Assembly (NCBI GenBank): GCA_028824125.1
Contig: JAPPES010000111.1
Location: 1 to 57,098, forward strand
DNA: 57,098 nt
Origin: Candidatus Poribacteria bacterium
GTDB lineage: Bacteria; Poribacteria; WGA-4E; WGA-3G
Reading direction: 5' to 3'
Shown piece after piece: positions 42,566 to 51,001 of the stretch. Below the pieces are notes generated by a model. That model was not told the origin of the DNA. It made no database searches and saw only the letters and a list, made by a program, of their open reading frames with translations. The position numbers and the translations under genes are program-made. The stretch's first letter is position 1, and every line of letters starts with the position of its first letter.

Positions 42566-42955
42566 TTATAGAAAGGGATTGTGTGCAACTTCCCAATAAA
42601 AACCGTCTGGGTCTTTGAAATAACCTGAATAACCACCCCAAAATACCTTTTGTCCCGGTTTCACAAGTTCTGCTCCCGCTGCAACCGCTTCTGCTAAGGT
42701 GTTGTCTACTTCTTCTGGTGAATCAACGTTGTGGGCAAGTGTAAATCCTTGAAAACCTGTTCCTTCAGGCGAGATCGTAATATCTTCAGCCAGTTTATCT
42801 CTCGGATAGAGTCCAAATATTATCCCTTCCATCTTAAAAAATGCGATGCTATCCGAGTCACCCATTAGGGGAAAACCTAACCCGTTCTGATAGAAATCAA
42901 CGGAACGTTGTAGGTCTTCAACACCAAGCGTAACGATAGTGATATGTGGTTTCAT
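42566..42955 (-). CDS. VOC (glyoxalase/bleomycin resistance) family protein
   Basis: This 129-residue protein is a single-chain vicinal oxygen chelate fold with two beta-alpha-beta-beta-beta modules: HITIVTLGVEDLQRSVDFYQ with GLGFPLMGDSDSIAFFKMEG, and NTLAEAVAAGAELVKPGQKV with YSGYFKDPDGFYWEVAHNPF. Metal ligands would be His4, a residue near Glu/Tyr in the middle and Glu in YWEVAHN. Such proteins act as lyases, dioxygenases or binding proteins; nothing here specifies which. It lies 54 bases upstream of the Gfo/Idh/MocA gene on the same strand and may be cotranscribed. Confidence 0.85.
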   Translation of the reverse strand: MKPHITIVTLGVEDLQRSVDFYQNGLGFPLMGDSDSIAFFKMEGIIFGLYPRDKLAEDITISPEGTGFQGFTLAHNVDSPEEVDNTLAEAVAAGAELVKPGQKVFWGGYSGYFKDPDGFYWEVAHNPFL

Positions 42956-42994
42956 CTGCCTCCTTAGAAATGTAATTGGTGAATCAAAGTATAT

Positions 42995-43025
42995 GACCCG
43001 CGCTTACATGAGTTTTACGCGGGTC
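42995..43025 (-). terminator. Hairpin downstream of the small membrane protein gene
   Basis: GACCCGCG and CGCGGGTC form a perfect 8-bp GC-rich stem around a 15-base loop. It lies between the stop of the 43049 gene and the start of the VOC gene. On the minus strand the tail is ATATACTTTG; on the plus strand it is GTTTTCGTTCTGTTTT. It may be a terminator in either direction. Confidence 0.5.
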
Positions 43026-43048
43026 GTTTTCGTTCTGTTTTGATATCC

Positions 43049-43234
43049 TTAATCATCTCCTAACGAACCGGATTGTGGTTCTTGCCTGCTATTTTGTCGC
43101 GCTAACCACTCAACAGAATCTGCGAGTTTTTCGTGTGCGCGCATCGCACGCCAACCGACAACCATCCAAAAAATTGCGGTAAACACTGCCCACAAAATCG
43201 CAAGTATTGCAAGACCTTCAAAGTTACCTATCAT
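43049..43234 (-). CDS. Small single-span membrane protein
   Basis: A 61-residue protein with one hydrophobic segment (AILAILWAVFTAIFWMVVGW) followed by a basic, then polar tail (RAMRAHEKLADSVEWLARQN) ending in acidic residues. The positive residues after the segment suggest the C-terminus faces the cytoplasm. It is judged real because TTGGAGG lies about 6 bases before the ATG and a GC-rich hairpin follows the stop. I do not recognise the family, and neighbours give no clue to its function. Confidence 0.6.
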   Translation of the reverse strand: MIGNFEGLAILAILWAVFTAIFWMVVGWRAMRAHEKLADSVEWLARQNSRQEPQSGSLGDD

Positions 43235-43273
43235 TTTTCCTCCAATTATGAGTATAGTAATAGATTATCTTCA

Positions 43274-43675
43274 TGACATTCAAGATATAGTAAAATCTGA
43301 AATTATTTAAACACTGATGTAGCGCAAACTTTTAGTTTGCGCAAACGACACAAACTAAAAGTTTGTGTTACAGGATATGCGGTAGGTGCTGTTTCCAGCC
43401 GGACCATAGGCGTCAATTTAAGCACATAATTACCAGATTCTCTCTTGTGGGAGGGCTTTGTCCGCCCGATTTTTTCTTGTAGGAGCGACCTCCTGGTCGC
43501 GACCAGGAGGTCGTAATCAACGGTATGAATGCCATTTAGGCATTCCCCGCCTACAGAATGCAAGAGGCGCAATGAATTGCGATTAAACGCGTTTTTTCTT
43601 AAATTGACGCCTATAGTGCTGTTTCCAGCCGGACCAATAGAAATGTCAAAGTAATTCTAAAATCTACTATATATG
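43274..43675. repeat. Nested repeat block containing a 209-bp element
   Basis: The outer ends ATATAGTAAAATCTGAAATT and AATTCTAAAATCTACTATAT are inverted. At 43318-43371 TGTAGCGCAAACTTTTAGTT and its inverted partner ending TTTGTGTTACA form a hairpin. At 43406-43614 lies the second copy of the ATAGGCGTCAATTTA element, flanked on both sides by GTGCTGTTTCCAGCCGGACC. Inside it, 43486-43513 is a perfect 28-bp palindrome. A frame of 89 codons here is not considered a gene. Confidence 0.8.
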
Positions 43676-43800
43676 ATAGTTCTAATTAAGTCCAGAAAAA
43701 ACTTGAAAATTAGTCGTGTCAATAGTGTAAACAAATATATCAAAATCAGTGGTATTAAACAATGAGCGAAGGAAGGTTTTTGCTGTTTACTGGAGATTCC

Positions 43801-44919
43801 TTATGTCGCAGTGAGAGCGAAAGGTTCAAGTGGGAGCGAAGTCTGTCCTGTCGTTAGCAGTTCAGCAATAAGTTGACCTGTAATCGGGGCAAGCAGAATA
43901 CCATTTTTGAAATGACCAGATGCCAAGACTACATTGTCGTAACCCGGGAGATATCCGAGACACGGCCCATTTTTGTAATATGGACGTAAACCTGCCCATG
44001 TTTGTACAAATGTGCTTTGTGCAAGTTCAGGTGTAATAACAACCGCAGCGTCAATCATCTGTTTGACACCATCAACGGATGGTGTTTTATCGTAACCCAC
44101 AAACTCAACCGTCGCACCAAGTAGAATTTTACCATCTGCACGCGGCACAATATAAATGCCGAGACCATCTATAGTACGTTGAATAAGCGGCGGCATCGTT
44201 TCAAGCAGAACAATTTGCCCCTTCACTGGAGAAATTGAAATCGGTAAATCAAGTAAGGCTGTCAAGTTACCTGCCCAACACCCTGCAGCAATGACAAATG
44301 AACCGGCATAAATTGTTTCACCGTTGACTACTGTTCCGACAACTCGTCCATTTTCTTTTTGGAATCCAGTAACTGGATTACCTAACAGAAATTTTGCACC
44401 AAAGTTTGCTGCCCCTTTGGCTAAGGCTGTTACCATTTTGGGATTTCGCACATGTCCATCTTCAGGGAACAGCACAGCCCCCGCAATAGCTTTTGAAACG
44501 GCAGGTTCTAATTTCCATGTCTGTTCAGGAGATAAAACTTCTGCTGAAAATCCTCGGTTGACTCGCCTTTCTGCTAAACCTATCAGACCTGCTGCTTCCG
44601 TTTCGTCAAAAAATACCGAGAGCGTCCCTGAAGGGATAAATTCTATATCTATGTCTGTTTCGGCTTTCAATTCTGTCGCTAATGAAGGATACAAAGCAAG
44701 ACTTGCCCGGCATAATTCTGGATACGGTTCGTGCGTTGATGCATGAGAAGTTAAAATTCCAGCACCTGCCCAGGATGCTTCCGTGCCAACACGGGACGCC
44801 TTCTCAATTAAGATGACATCCACCTGTCTTTTAGTAAGTTGGTATGCAATGGCACATCCAATAATACCACCGCCGATAATAGCAACATCCGCCTGATTCT
44901 GGTTCAAATTTTTCTCCAT
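43801..44919 (-). CDS. thiO: Glycine oxidase/D-amino-acid oxidase-like FAD protein
   Basis: A 372-residue FAD-dependent amine oxidase of the DAO family. ThiO oxidises glycine to the imine used for the thiazole ring of thiamine. The FAD-binding motif is VAIIGGGIIGCAIAYQL near residue 12, followed by EKASRVGTEASWAGAGIL, a ThiO-like SWAGAGI signature. PVKGQIVLLET, VPRADGKILLGATVEF and ASGHFKNGILLAPITGQLIA complete the family pattern. No other thi genes are nearby, so the ThiO name rests on sequence pattern only; a more general D-amino-acid or sarcosine oxidase is possible. There is no clear ribosome site other than AGAAGGAG-like bases upstream. Confidence 0.85.
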   Translation of the reverse strand: MEKNLNQNQADVAIIGGGIIGCAIAYQLTKRQVDVILIEKASRVGTEASWAGAGILTSHASTHEPYPELCRASLALYPSLATELKAETDIDIEFIPSGTLSVFFDETEAAGLIGLAERRVNRGFSAEVLSPEQTWKLEPAVSKAIAGAVLFPEDGHVRNPKMVTALAKGAANFGAKFLLGNPVTGFQKENGRVVGTVVNGETIYAGSFVIAAGCWAGNLTALLDLPISISPVKGQIVLLETMPPLIQRTIDGLGIYIVPRADGKILLGATVEFVGYDKTPSVDGVKQMIDAAVVITPELAQSTFVQTWAGLRPYYKNGPCLGYLPGYDNVVLASGHFKNGILLAPITGQLIAELLTTGQTSLPLEPFALTAT

Positions 44920-45250
44920 TCACGAGAAGGAGTCTCAAAGAAAATTGCCACAACTACAGATTATGGATAGTTTAGCATATTATGTGTAGGTTGTCAATTA
45001 CACTGCGGACAGTAGAAATTATTGAAATAATTTGAGAAAAAACCGATTTTATTAAATTATGCACATTTTCGACCTCAAAACTGTGTCTTATAATTAACAG
45101 GACAGTTTTAATTTTACAATTTCAGTTTATGTACTTGTTTGGTATACTCTTAAGAGTTTAAACTTGGGGCATAAAATCCATATTTCAATATATTCAATAT
45201 AATAGTGATAAAAGAGCAAGAACACATTTAATGGTTAACCTTGGAGAATT
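44920..45250 (+). other. Gene-free, AT-rich leader of the sigma factor gene
   Basis: No gene or repeat is recognised. The interval separates divergent genes and is very AT-rich. A weak promoter candidate is TTGAGA at 45032-45037 with AATTAT at 45055-45060, spacing 17; the match is poor. GTATACT near 45141 is another possible -10-like site. The mapped start and any autoregulatory sigma-specific motif cannot be told from sequence alone. Confidence 0.4.
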
Positions 45251-46591
45251 ATGATGGAAAATGACGATGTCCAACTAATTGACAGAATTCTGTCAGGAGA
45301 TGATGAGGCGTTTAGTTCTTTAGTTCAAAAACATCAAAAAGGTGTTCATGCGCTTGCGTGGCGTGAGATTGGCGATTTTCACTTCGCTGAAGAAATTACG
45401 CAAGACGTTTTCCTTCAAGTATACAAAAAACTCTATACCCTAAAAAATCCTAAGCAATTTTCGGGTTGGCTTTATGTAATTACAAAGCGGCTTTGTATTA
45501 ATTGGGCTACAAGAAACAAACTTAAAATGCAATCTTTAGAAGAAATACCTGTAGAAGAAATAGAGAAATCATCTTACATACATTATATGGTTGACCAACA
45601 TGAGACACGAGCAACCGAACGGCGTTGTGCAATCGTCGAAAAACTTCTTCAAAAACTACCTGAAAGTGAACGTACCGTGGTAACACTGTACTACCTCGGC
45701 GAAATGTCTCCTAAAGAAATTAGTAAGTTTTTAGGGGTATCTGTAAACACAATTAATAGTAGAATCCGTAGAGCGCGAAAACGCCTACAAGAGAAAGAAG
45801 AAATCTTAATTAATGGAATACTGAGTAGTGTTCAAGTTTCTCCTGATTTAACCAAGAATCTAATGGAACGAGTGGCAAACATCAATCCGATACCGCAGCC
45901 GGTTGGGAAACCGTTGTTACCTTGGGCAGCCTTAGGTACAGCCACGGTTTTGGTTATATTGGGATTTGGTCTTGGTAATCAATACCTCGGCCATTATCAA
46001 AAACCTTATAGTTTCCGCGCGCAATCTGAACCTACAATTGAAATCGTTGATGCTTCTATCATCTTGGACATTGATTCAAAACTTTCTCTACAAAACCAGA
46101 TTAGAAGTCTCGTTCCTTTGAGCAAGAACAATGAAAAGGATGAGTTTAGTGAATCAGAAACCGTAGGTGTGCCTGCTCCTGAACAAGAACGATTTTTAGG
46201 ATTAACGCTTACTGAAATAAAAGAAAAAATCCCTAAGTTAGAAGAAGAAATCCGAATGGATCTTACGAAAGCGGTAGAACTCTATAAGGAACTAAAAACC
46301 ACTGATGGAATGGCTGCTATGAGTCCCGAAATTGCTGAATGGCGTGACAAAACATGGAATGAGGTGAAAAGGTTATTCAATGGAGCGGCTGACAGCAGAA
46401 AAATATTGACATATACATCCTATTTGAGAGCGATAGGTGAAAAGCAGAATCCAACACATCCAGGAGGTTGGATCTATGAACTGATGAAACCCCTACCAAT
46501 GGGTATCACAGTTGGCAGTGTAACTGAAAAACCTTCTAAGCAAAAAGGTAACAATATTGATCACAACGATAATAAATTAGGAGAAAGATAA
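45251..46591 (+). CDS. ECF sigma factor fused to a membrane-anchored C-terminal domain
   Basis: A 446-residue protein. Residues 1-190 are an ECF sigma factor: region 2 (DEAFSSLVQKHQKGVHALAW, FAEEITQDVFLQVYKKLYTL, FSGWLYVITKRLCINWATRN) and region 4 (LPESERTVVTLYYLGEMSPK, SVNTINSRIRRARKRL). One membrane segment follows (PWAALGTATVLVILGFGLGN, about 225-245), then a presumably periplasmic domain (about 310-435: FLGLTLTEIKEKIPKLEEEI, TWNEVKRLFN, GGWIYELMKPLPMGITVG). That domain recurs alone at 47608. No separate anti-sigma factor is adjacent, so the tail may take its place. The stop overlaps the next ATG (TAATG). An ATG at 45254 is an alternative start. Confidence 0.88.
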   Translation: MMENDDVQLIDRILSGDDEAFSSLVQKHQKGVHALAWREIGDFHFAEEITQDVFLQVYKKLYTLKNPKQFSGWLYVITKRLCINWATRNKLKMQSLEEIPVEEIEKSSYIHYMVDQHETRATERRCAIVEKLLQKLPESERTVVTLYYLGEMSPKEISKFLGVSVNTINSRIRRARKRLQEKEEILINGILSSVQVSPDLTKNLMERVANINPIPQPVGKPLLPWAALGTATVLVILGFGLGNQYLGHYQKPYSFRAQSEPTIEIVDASIILDIDSKLSLQNQIRSLVPLSKNNEKDEFSESETVGVPAPEQERFLGLTLTEIKEKIPKLEEEIRMDLTKAVELYKELKTTDGMAAMSPEIAEWRDKTWNEVKRLFNGAADSRKILTYTSYLRAIGEKQNPTHPGGWIYELMKPLPMGITVGSVTEKPSKQKGNNIDHNDNKLGER

Positions 46592-47523
46592 TGGTTCTTT
46601 TGAATATGAAATTGTTTCGTATTGTACTCTACTGTTTAATGTTGTTCACCTTCCTTATGCTATCATTTGGAAAAGAAATACCAACAACTGTGCCGCAACC
46701 TGAGGAAACCGAACCAGAACTTGATTTTGAAGCACTTTTGGCAGCTATCAAAAAGGCTGATACATCAATTAAATCTGGTGAAGGAGAATTTGTTTATACC
46801 AATGGTCATCCGCCTTTTGATACTTACACTTGGACCTTCAAGGGGAAAATCGCTTTCGATTTAAAAAAGACGCGCTACGATTTACCGAGAAGAACGACTA
46901 TTCTGACGCCAACTACTATGTGGGAAATAGTTCCATTCATAAAAAGAGCACCTAACTATCACTTTAGCACTAAACCTCAACGATTTATCCACCCTGCAGG
47001 AGCGGACCCAAGGCAGTGGTCCTTTTTGAGGACATCAACTCAAGATTCCGCAACCTATTTGAGAGAAAACAGTTTTGAAATCATAGGGCGCGAGTTTTTC
47101 CGTGCCCTACTGTGTTATGTCTTAGAAACAAAAAAAGAAAACAAGTCAACAAAGATTTGGATCGCACCTGAGCGCGGATTTCGACCAATCAAACGTGAAA
47201 GCAAAATACCTCGCCCGGTTGACGCTTTGGACAGCGATATTCCGATGGAGGCTCTTACGAACACCCGTACTATCATCTGGTATGAGCAATTCGGTAAAAT
47301 ATGGTTCCCAAAAAGAGTCATTAGTGAGTCTTTTTGGGTTGATTTCAAGGTAGAGGAACCGATCTTTTTCCGACAAACTCTGGAGACAAAGAATTTTAAG
47401 ATAAATCATTCTATCCCAGCAGAAAGATTTGCAGTTGAAATCCCTGATGAAGCAATGATTCGCGTGGACGGAGACAAAGTTCTCTCCAAAAAGGAGTTCC
47501 TTGAACAATATGGGGAGCAGTAA
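46591..47523 (+). CDS. Exported LolA/MucB-like protein, copy 1
   Basis: A 310-residue exported protein. The N-terminal hydrophobic stretch (IVLYCLMLFTFLMLSFGKEI) is a signal peptide or anchor. The mature part (ELDFEALLAAIKKADTSIKS, then a beta-rich body with WTFKGKIAFDLKKTRYDLPR, TKIWIAPERGFRPIKRESKI and GKIWFPKRVISESF) resembles the LolA/LppX-like outer membrane lipoprotein-sorting fold, which also occurs in MucB/RseB sigma regulators. It ends KKEFLEQYGEQ. The start overlaps the sigma stop by one base, so translation is coupled. A paralogue lies at 48347. Confidence 0.7.
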   Translation: MVLLNMKLFRIVLYCLMLFTFLMLSFGKEIPTTVPQPEETEPELDFEALLAAIKKADTSIKSGEGEFVYTNGHPPFDTYTWTFKGKIAFDLKKTRYDLPRRTTILTPTTMWEIVPFIKRAPNYHFSTKPQRFIHPAGADPRQWSFLRTSTQDSATYLRENSFEIIGREFFRALLCYVLETKKENKSTKIWIAPERGFRPIKRESKIPRPVDALDSDIPMEALTNTRTIIWYEQFGKIWFPKRVISESFWVDFKVEEPIFFRQTLETKNFKINHSIPAERFAVEIPDEAMIRVDGDKVLSKKEFLEQYGEQ

Positions 47524-47607
47524 AGGCTGTTTGATTGTAGCGTGTTGTGACGTAGCACAAATTAAAAGGATTATTTGTTTTTGAACTATACAAAAGAGGA
47601 GTTTATG

Positions 47608-48303
47608 ATGCTTAAATCAAAGTTGTTTTGGACAAGTTTTTTACTCTGTTTAATAGCGTTCAGTGCTATTCTGTTTTATAGAATAAATCAACAGACACAA
47701 GATCCGATAAAAATCTACAATACTATCAAATCGGGACAGCAAAACACGTCTCAGATTTCAAATAAAGCAACAGTTCAAACAGATGACAAGCCAAAAGAAA
47801 CAGATGCCGTTTCTACACCTGCGAATTCTGCCGCAGTTATTAATCTTGAAGATACACCATTTTCCGAAGTAGAAGTACAATCTGAAAAAAGTATCTCGTC
47901 TAATACTGAATCTAAAATCTCAAGCACATCTGAACCTGAAGAGCGGCGTTTTTTTGGTCTAACACTTGATGAAATTGAGCAACAAATTCCAGTTTTAGAG
48001 CAAGAAATCCGCACTAATCTCACCATGGCAGTTGAACTCTATACAGAACTAAGAAGTACTGACGGGCTGGCTGCAAAATCTGCCGAGATTGCAGCGTGGC
48101 GTGAGAAAACATGGAATGAGGTAAAAAAACTATTCAACGATGTTTCCCGAACCGGTAAAATAATGAGATATACATCCTATTTGAGGCTAATAGGTGAAGA
48201 ACAAAACCCAACACTACCAGGTGGATGGATATTCGAACTCATCAAACCTCTGCCGATGCGTATCACAGTTGGCAATGCAACCGAAAACCCTATAAGCAAA
48301 TAG
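47608..48303 (+). CDS. Membrane-anchored homologue of the sigma C-terminal domain
   Basis: A 231-residue protein with one N-terminal membrane segment (LFWTSFLLCLIAFSAILFY), a polar linker, and a C-terminal domain (about 120-225) matching the tail of the sigma factor at 45251: FFGLTLDEIEQQIPVLEQEI, MAVELYTELRSTDGLAAKSA, WREKTWNEVKKLFN, GGWIFELIKPLPMRITVG. The sigma-factor part itself is absent. The ATG at 47608 lies 6 bases after AGGAG. The end is frameshifted relative to copy 1: it stops early, and the sequence that codes NNIDHNDNKLGER in copy 1 is here an untranslated spacer of 43 bases. Confidence 0.75.
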   Translation: MLKSKLFWTSFLLCLIAFSAILFYRINQQTQDPIKIYNTIKSGQQNTSQISNKATVQTDDKPKETDAVSTPANSAAVINLEDTPFSEVEVQSEKSISSNTESKISSTSEPEERRFFGLTLDEIEQQIPVLEQEIRTNLTMAVELYTELRSTDGLAAKSAEIAAWREKTWNEVKKLFNDVSRTGKIMRYTSYLRLIGEEQNPTLPGGWIFELIKPLPMRITVGNATENPISK

Positions 48304-48346
48304 GTAACACTATCAATCACAACGAAAACAAATTAGGAGAAAATTA

Positions 48347-49327
48347 ATGCTTTTTTTAAAAGCGAAAGCGAATTGTTTTATATTTTTCTATATTGTGTTG
48401 TTCATGAACATCACTATATTATTTGCCGAAGAAAAACCCAAAACTGTTCCTCTACATGAGGGAACCGTACCAGAACTTGATTATGACGTACTTTTAGCCG
48501 GCATCAAATATCACGATGAGTTGGTGAAATCCGGAGAAGCAAAAGTTGTTTACTCAATAGAGCAAACTGCGTTACCTGTTGGACATAGAGACCGCTCAAA
48601 CACTCTATCTGGTGCCATAATCTTTGATTCGGATAACGTCCGTTGGGATTCTCCTTCAAAAACCATCATTTTAATGCCAAACTCATCATGGCAAGTAATT
48701 CGTTACCCTAAAAGCGAAAGAAAACCTATTTATTTCTTTGCTCCACAGAAATCTGAATTACCTCGCCAACTTGTTGATCCGAGGAATTGGTTTTCTGTTA
48801 CCAACCGTCAGGATCTACCAACGCATCTGAGGAATGAAAACTTTCAAATTCAAAGAACTGAAATCCTTAAAGATGATCAGCATAAAGATGTTTTTTGTTA
48901 TGTTTTAGAAAAACAATATATAGAAATATCGAAAGACAAACATGCTGATACGTTTACACGAATTTGGATATCACCAGAGCGTGGGTTTCGTTATTTGAAA
49001 TTCGAAACCCAACAACCTACCCTGGTCGATATCAACGATGGAAAAATAAAGCAGGGAACTTTTATGAACACTCGTATTACGCTTTCTTATCAGCAATTTG
49101 GAGAGATATGGTTCCCAAAGAAAGGTGTTATCAATACTTCTTGGCTTGACTCTGATGGCAAAGAACAGACTATTATCCGGCAGACAATGGAAACAAAGAA
49201 CTGCAAATTGAACCACTCTATCCCAGAGGAGACCTTCACGATGGACATTCCAGATGATGCAAAAATTCAGGTTAATAACCGTAAATTATCTAAGGCGGAA
49301 TTCCTACGTCAATATGGACAGAAATAG
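48347..49327 (+). CDS. Exported LolA/MucB-like protein, copy 2
   Basis: A 326-residue paralogue of the protein at 46591. It has a signal-peptide-like start (IFFYIVLFMNITILFAEE), then PELDYDVLLAGIKYHDELVK, a beta-rich body with SGAIIFDSDNVRWDSPSKTI, FTRIWISPERGFRYLKFETQ and GEIWFPKKGVINTSW, and the closing KAEFLRQYGQK. AGGAGAAA precedes the ATG, the same site as in copy 1 but here not overlapping a stop. It pairs with the 47608 protein as copy 1 pairs with the sigma factor, so the two-gene unit was duplicated. Confidence 0.7.
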   Translation: MLFLKAKANCFIFFYIVLFMNITILFAEEKPKTVPLHEGTVPELDYDVLLAGIKYHDELVKSGEAKVVYSIEQTALPVGHRDRSNTLSGAIIFDSDNVRWDSPSKTIILMPNSSWQVIRYPKSERKPIYFFAPQKSELPRQLVDPRNWFSVTNRQDLPTHLRNENFQIQRTEILKDDQHKDVFCYVLEKQYIEISKDKHADTFTRIWISPERGFRYLKFETQQPTLVDINDGKIKQGTFMNTRITLSYQQFGEIWFPKKGVINTSWLDSDGKEQTIIRQTMETKNCKLNHSIPEETFTMDIPDDAKIQVNNRKLSKAEFLRQYGQK

Positions 49328-49374
49328 CAACATCATTTTGTCTCAATCGTAACAAAGTATAGAGGTAATAATTC

Positions 49375-50808
49375 ATGCAAAAGTACATAATTTTATTTTT
49401 TACAATACTTATTTTTACCGGATGTATGTTAAATTTAAGTTTGGCAGATTTGGAAACTTGGATGTGCGGACCTTACACCTTATGTCAAGTTGCAGAAAGA
49501 TATGGGAAAGTTTTTGATCCCAATGTTGTCGCTAAACTTTCTAAGACAACAGAACAAGGCACAACCATGAAAGGATTGGCAGATGCTGCCTATCAACTTG
49601 GAATGAAAGTAGTAGGTCAAAAGACGACATATTCAAATATCAGTCAATTAACACCACCACTCATAGCGCTTGTCAAAGTGCAGGACAACATAATTACTAA
49701 TCATTTTGTCGTCATAGACAAAATTGAAGCAAATCAAATAGAGATATGGGATGTCAACAGAGGTTACGAAATTTACTCAAAAGAAAAATTTGAATTTATG
49801 TGGGAAGGATATGTGTTGCTTATTTCCCTGCTGCCCCCGCAAAGTCAGGTTTCGGTGGATGCTCCCGATATTCAAATTGACACACCAATCCATGATTTTG
49901 GCACACTTCCGCAAATGGAACCAGTGAATCACGAATTCGTAATAAAGAATGTCGGAATGCGACCTCTGGAAATTTTAGAAGTGCATCCTTCTTGTAACTG
50001 TGAAAAGGTAGAATTGGAGGAGAAAGTAATTCCTTCCGGTGAACAAACAAAGTTGAATGTGTTGTTCCAGGGCACATCGAACAGTGGGAAAACCCGGGTT
50101 GCTGTCTACCTGAAAACGAATGATCCAGATGAACCTAATGTCGTCGTTTCAATGTTTGGTATTATCAACGGTGTTGCAAGAGTCTATCCCGGGCATTTTA
50201 ACTTAGGAAATATCACGCAGGAGGAATCCATCCGCAAATCCTTTCTCATTCATTCCCGTAGTTATGGATATGAGCTTAAGGTGAAGTCTGTCAAGTCCAG
50301 TTCTCCTGGGATTAAACCGAAACTCCACAAAGTAAAAGATAAAGAGATTCTGGCTCGTGTAAATTTTGAGATCGGTAAACTGCCTCTCGGTCCTTTTCGT
50401 GAAACCATTATTGTCACTACTAACGCAGAAAAATATTCTGAAATCCATATAGGTATTGAAGGCACAGTGATCGGTGAACTGCTGCTGGAACCTAATCAGT
50501 ATTTTTTCGGTTTCCTGCAAGTTGGCAAACCTGTTCACCGAACAGTTACAGTTGAAAAACATGGAAAACCGGACCTTAAAATCTTAAAGGTGGAGGAAAA
50601 TCTGTCGTTCGTTGATATTAAAATTATTCCAATGGAACCGGGCAAGAAATATAAGATTAATGCAATATGCGCTCCGACAGCAGCTTCTCCGAAATCCATT
50701 CGAGATGTCGTAAAGATTCATACCAATAGTAAAAAACAACCGGTTGTTGAAATCCCAGTGTATGGTATTCTTCAAAAACATCCTTCTACCACAAATCAAG
50801 AAAGGTAA
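49375..50808 (+). CDS. Lipoprotein with C39-like peptidase and three DUF1573-like domains
   Basis: A 477-residue predicted lipoprotein with lipobox FTGC (Cys17). Residues 25-150 look like a peptidase C39 domain: Cys31 in WMCGPYTLCQVA, His110 in TNHFVVIDKI and Asp126 in IEIWDVNRG would form the catalytic set. Three beta-sandwich domains of DUF1573/ASH type follow: HDFGTLPQMEPVNHEFVIKN (about 176) with HPSCNCEKVEL, then GHFNLGNITQEESIRKSFLI and YFFGFLQVGKPVHRTVTVEK. The lipid anchor places it in the periplasm or on the outer membrane, unlike the C39 domains of bacteriocin exporters. It closes the sigma-factor cassette. Confidence 0.8.
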   Translation: MQKYIILFFTILIFTGCMLNLSLADLETWMCGPYTLCQVAERYGKVFDPNVVAKLSKTTEQGTTMKGLADAAYQLGMKVVGQKTTYSNISQLTPPLIALVKVQDNIITNHFVVIDKIEANQIEIWDVNRGYEIYSKEKFEFMWEGYVLLISLLPPQSQVSVDAPDIQIDTPIHDFGTLPQMEPVNHEFVIKNVGMRPLEILEVHPSCNCEKVELEEKVIPSGEQTKLNVLFQGTSNSGKTRVAVYLKTNDPDEPNVVVSMFGIINGVARVYPGHFNLGNITQEESIRKSFLIHSRSYGYELKVKSVKSSSPGIKPKLHKVKDKEILARVNFEIGKLPLGPFRETIIVTTNAEKYSEIHIGIEGTVIGELLLEPNQYFFGFLQVGKPVHRTVTVEKHGKPDLKILKVEENLSFVDIKIIPMEPGKKYKINAICAPTAASPKSIRDVVKIHTNSKKQPVVEIPVYGILQKHPSTTNQER

Positions 50809-50834
50809 CTTAACGTGAATTTGATAAATAGTTC

Positions 50835-50892
50835 GGACTTCCACATTTCTTCTTAAAGTTCCCCTGATAAGGGGATTTAGGGTTAAAAACAC
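50835..50892. repeat. Half of a MITE related to 37350-37459
   Basis: GGACTTCCACATTTCTTCTTAAAGTT and on matches the right end of the 37350 element read inversely. It includes the hairpin CCCCT-GATA-AGGGG at about 50861-50874, which may serve as a terminator of the preceding cassette. GGACTTACGCA at 51210-51220 is a further end-like sequence. Confidence 0.55.
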
Positions 50893-51001
50893 TAAAGTAA
50901 CGATTTTTTAAGCAAATATGTCCGTTCTGTTAATTATCAAACTCACGTTAACATATGACTTTCAAAAAGGGCACGCTGCGGCTTGTTCTCCTTATCGCAG
51001 G

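Noticed and set aside
43303..43572. Open frame of 89 codons on the minus strand
   Set aside because: It runs through inverted repeats and a perfect palindrome of the repeat block; the translation has no protein-like character and there is no ribosome site.
45032..45060. Firm promoter for the sigma cassette
   Set aside because: The -10-like hexamer AATTAT matches only four of six positions in a very AT-rich stretch where such matches are common.
49375..50808. Bacteriocin export system based on the C39-like domain
   Set aside because: There is no ABC transporter fusion, no adaptor next to it and no small double-glycine leader peptide in the cassette; the lipobox also places the domain outside the inner membrane.
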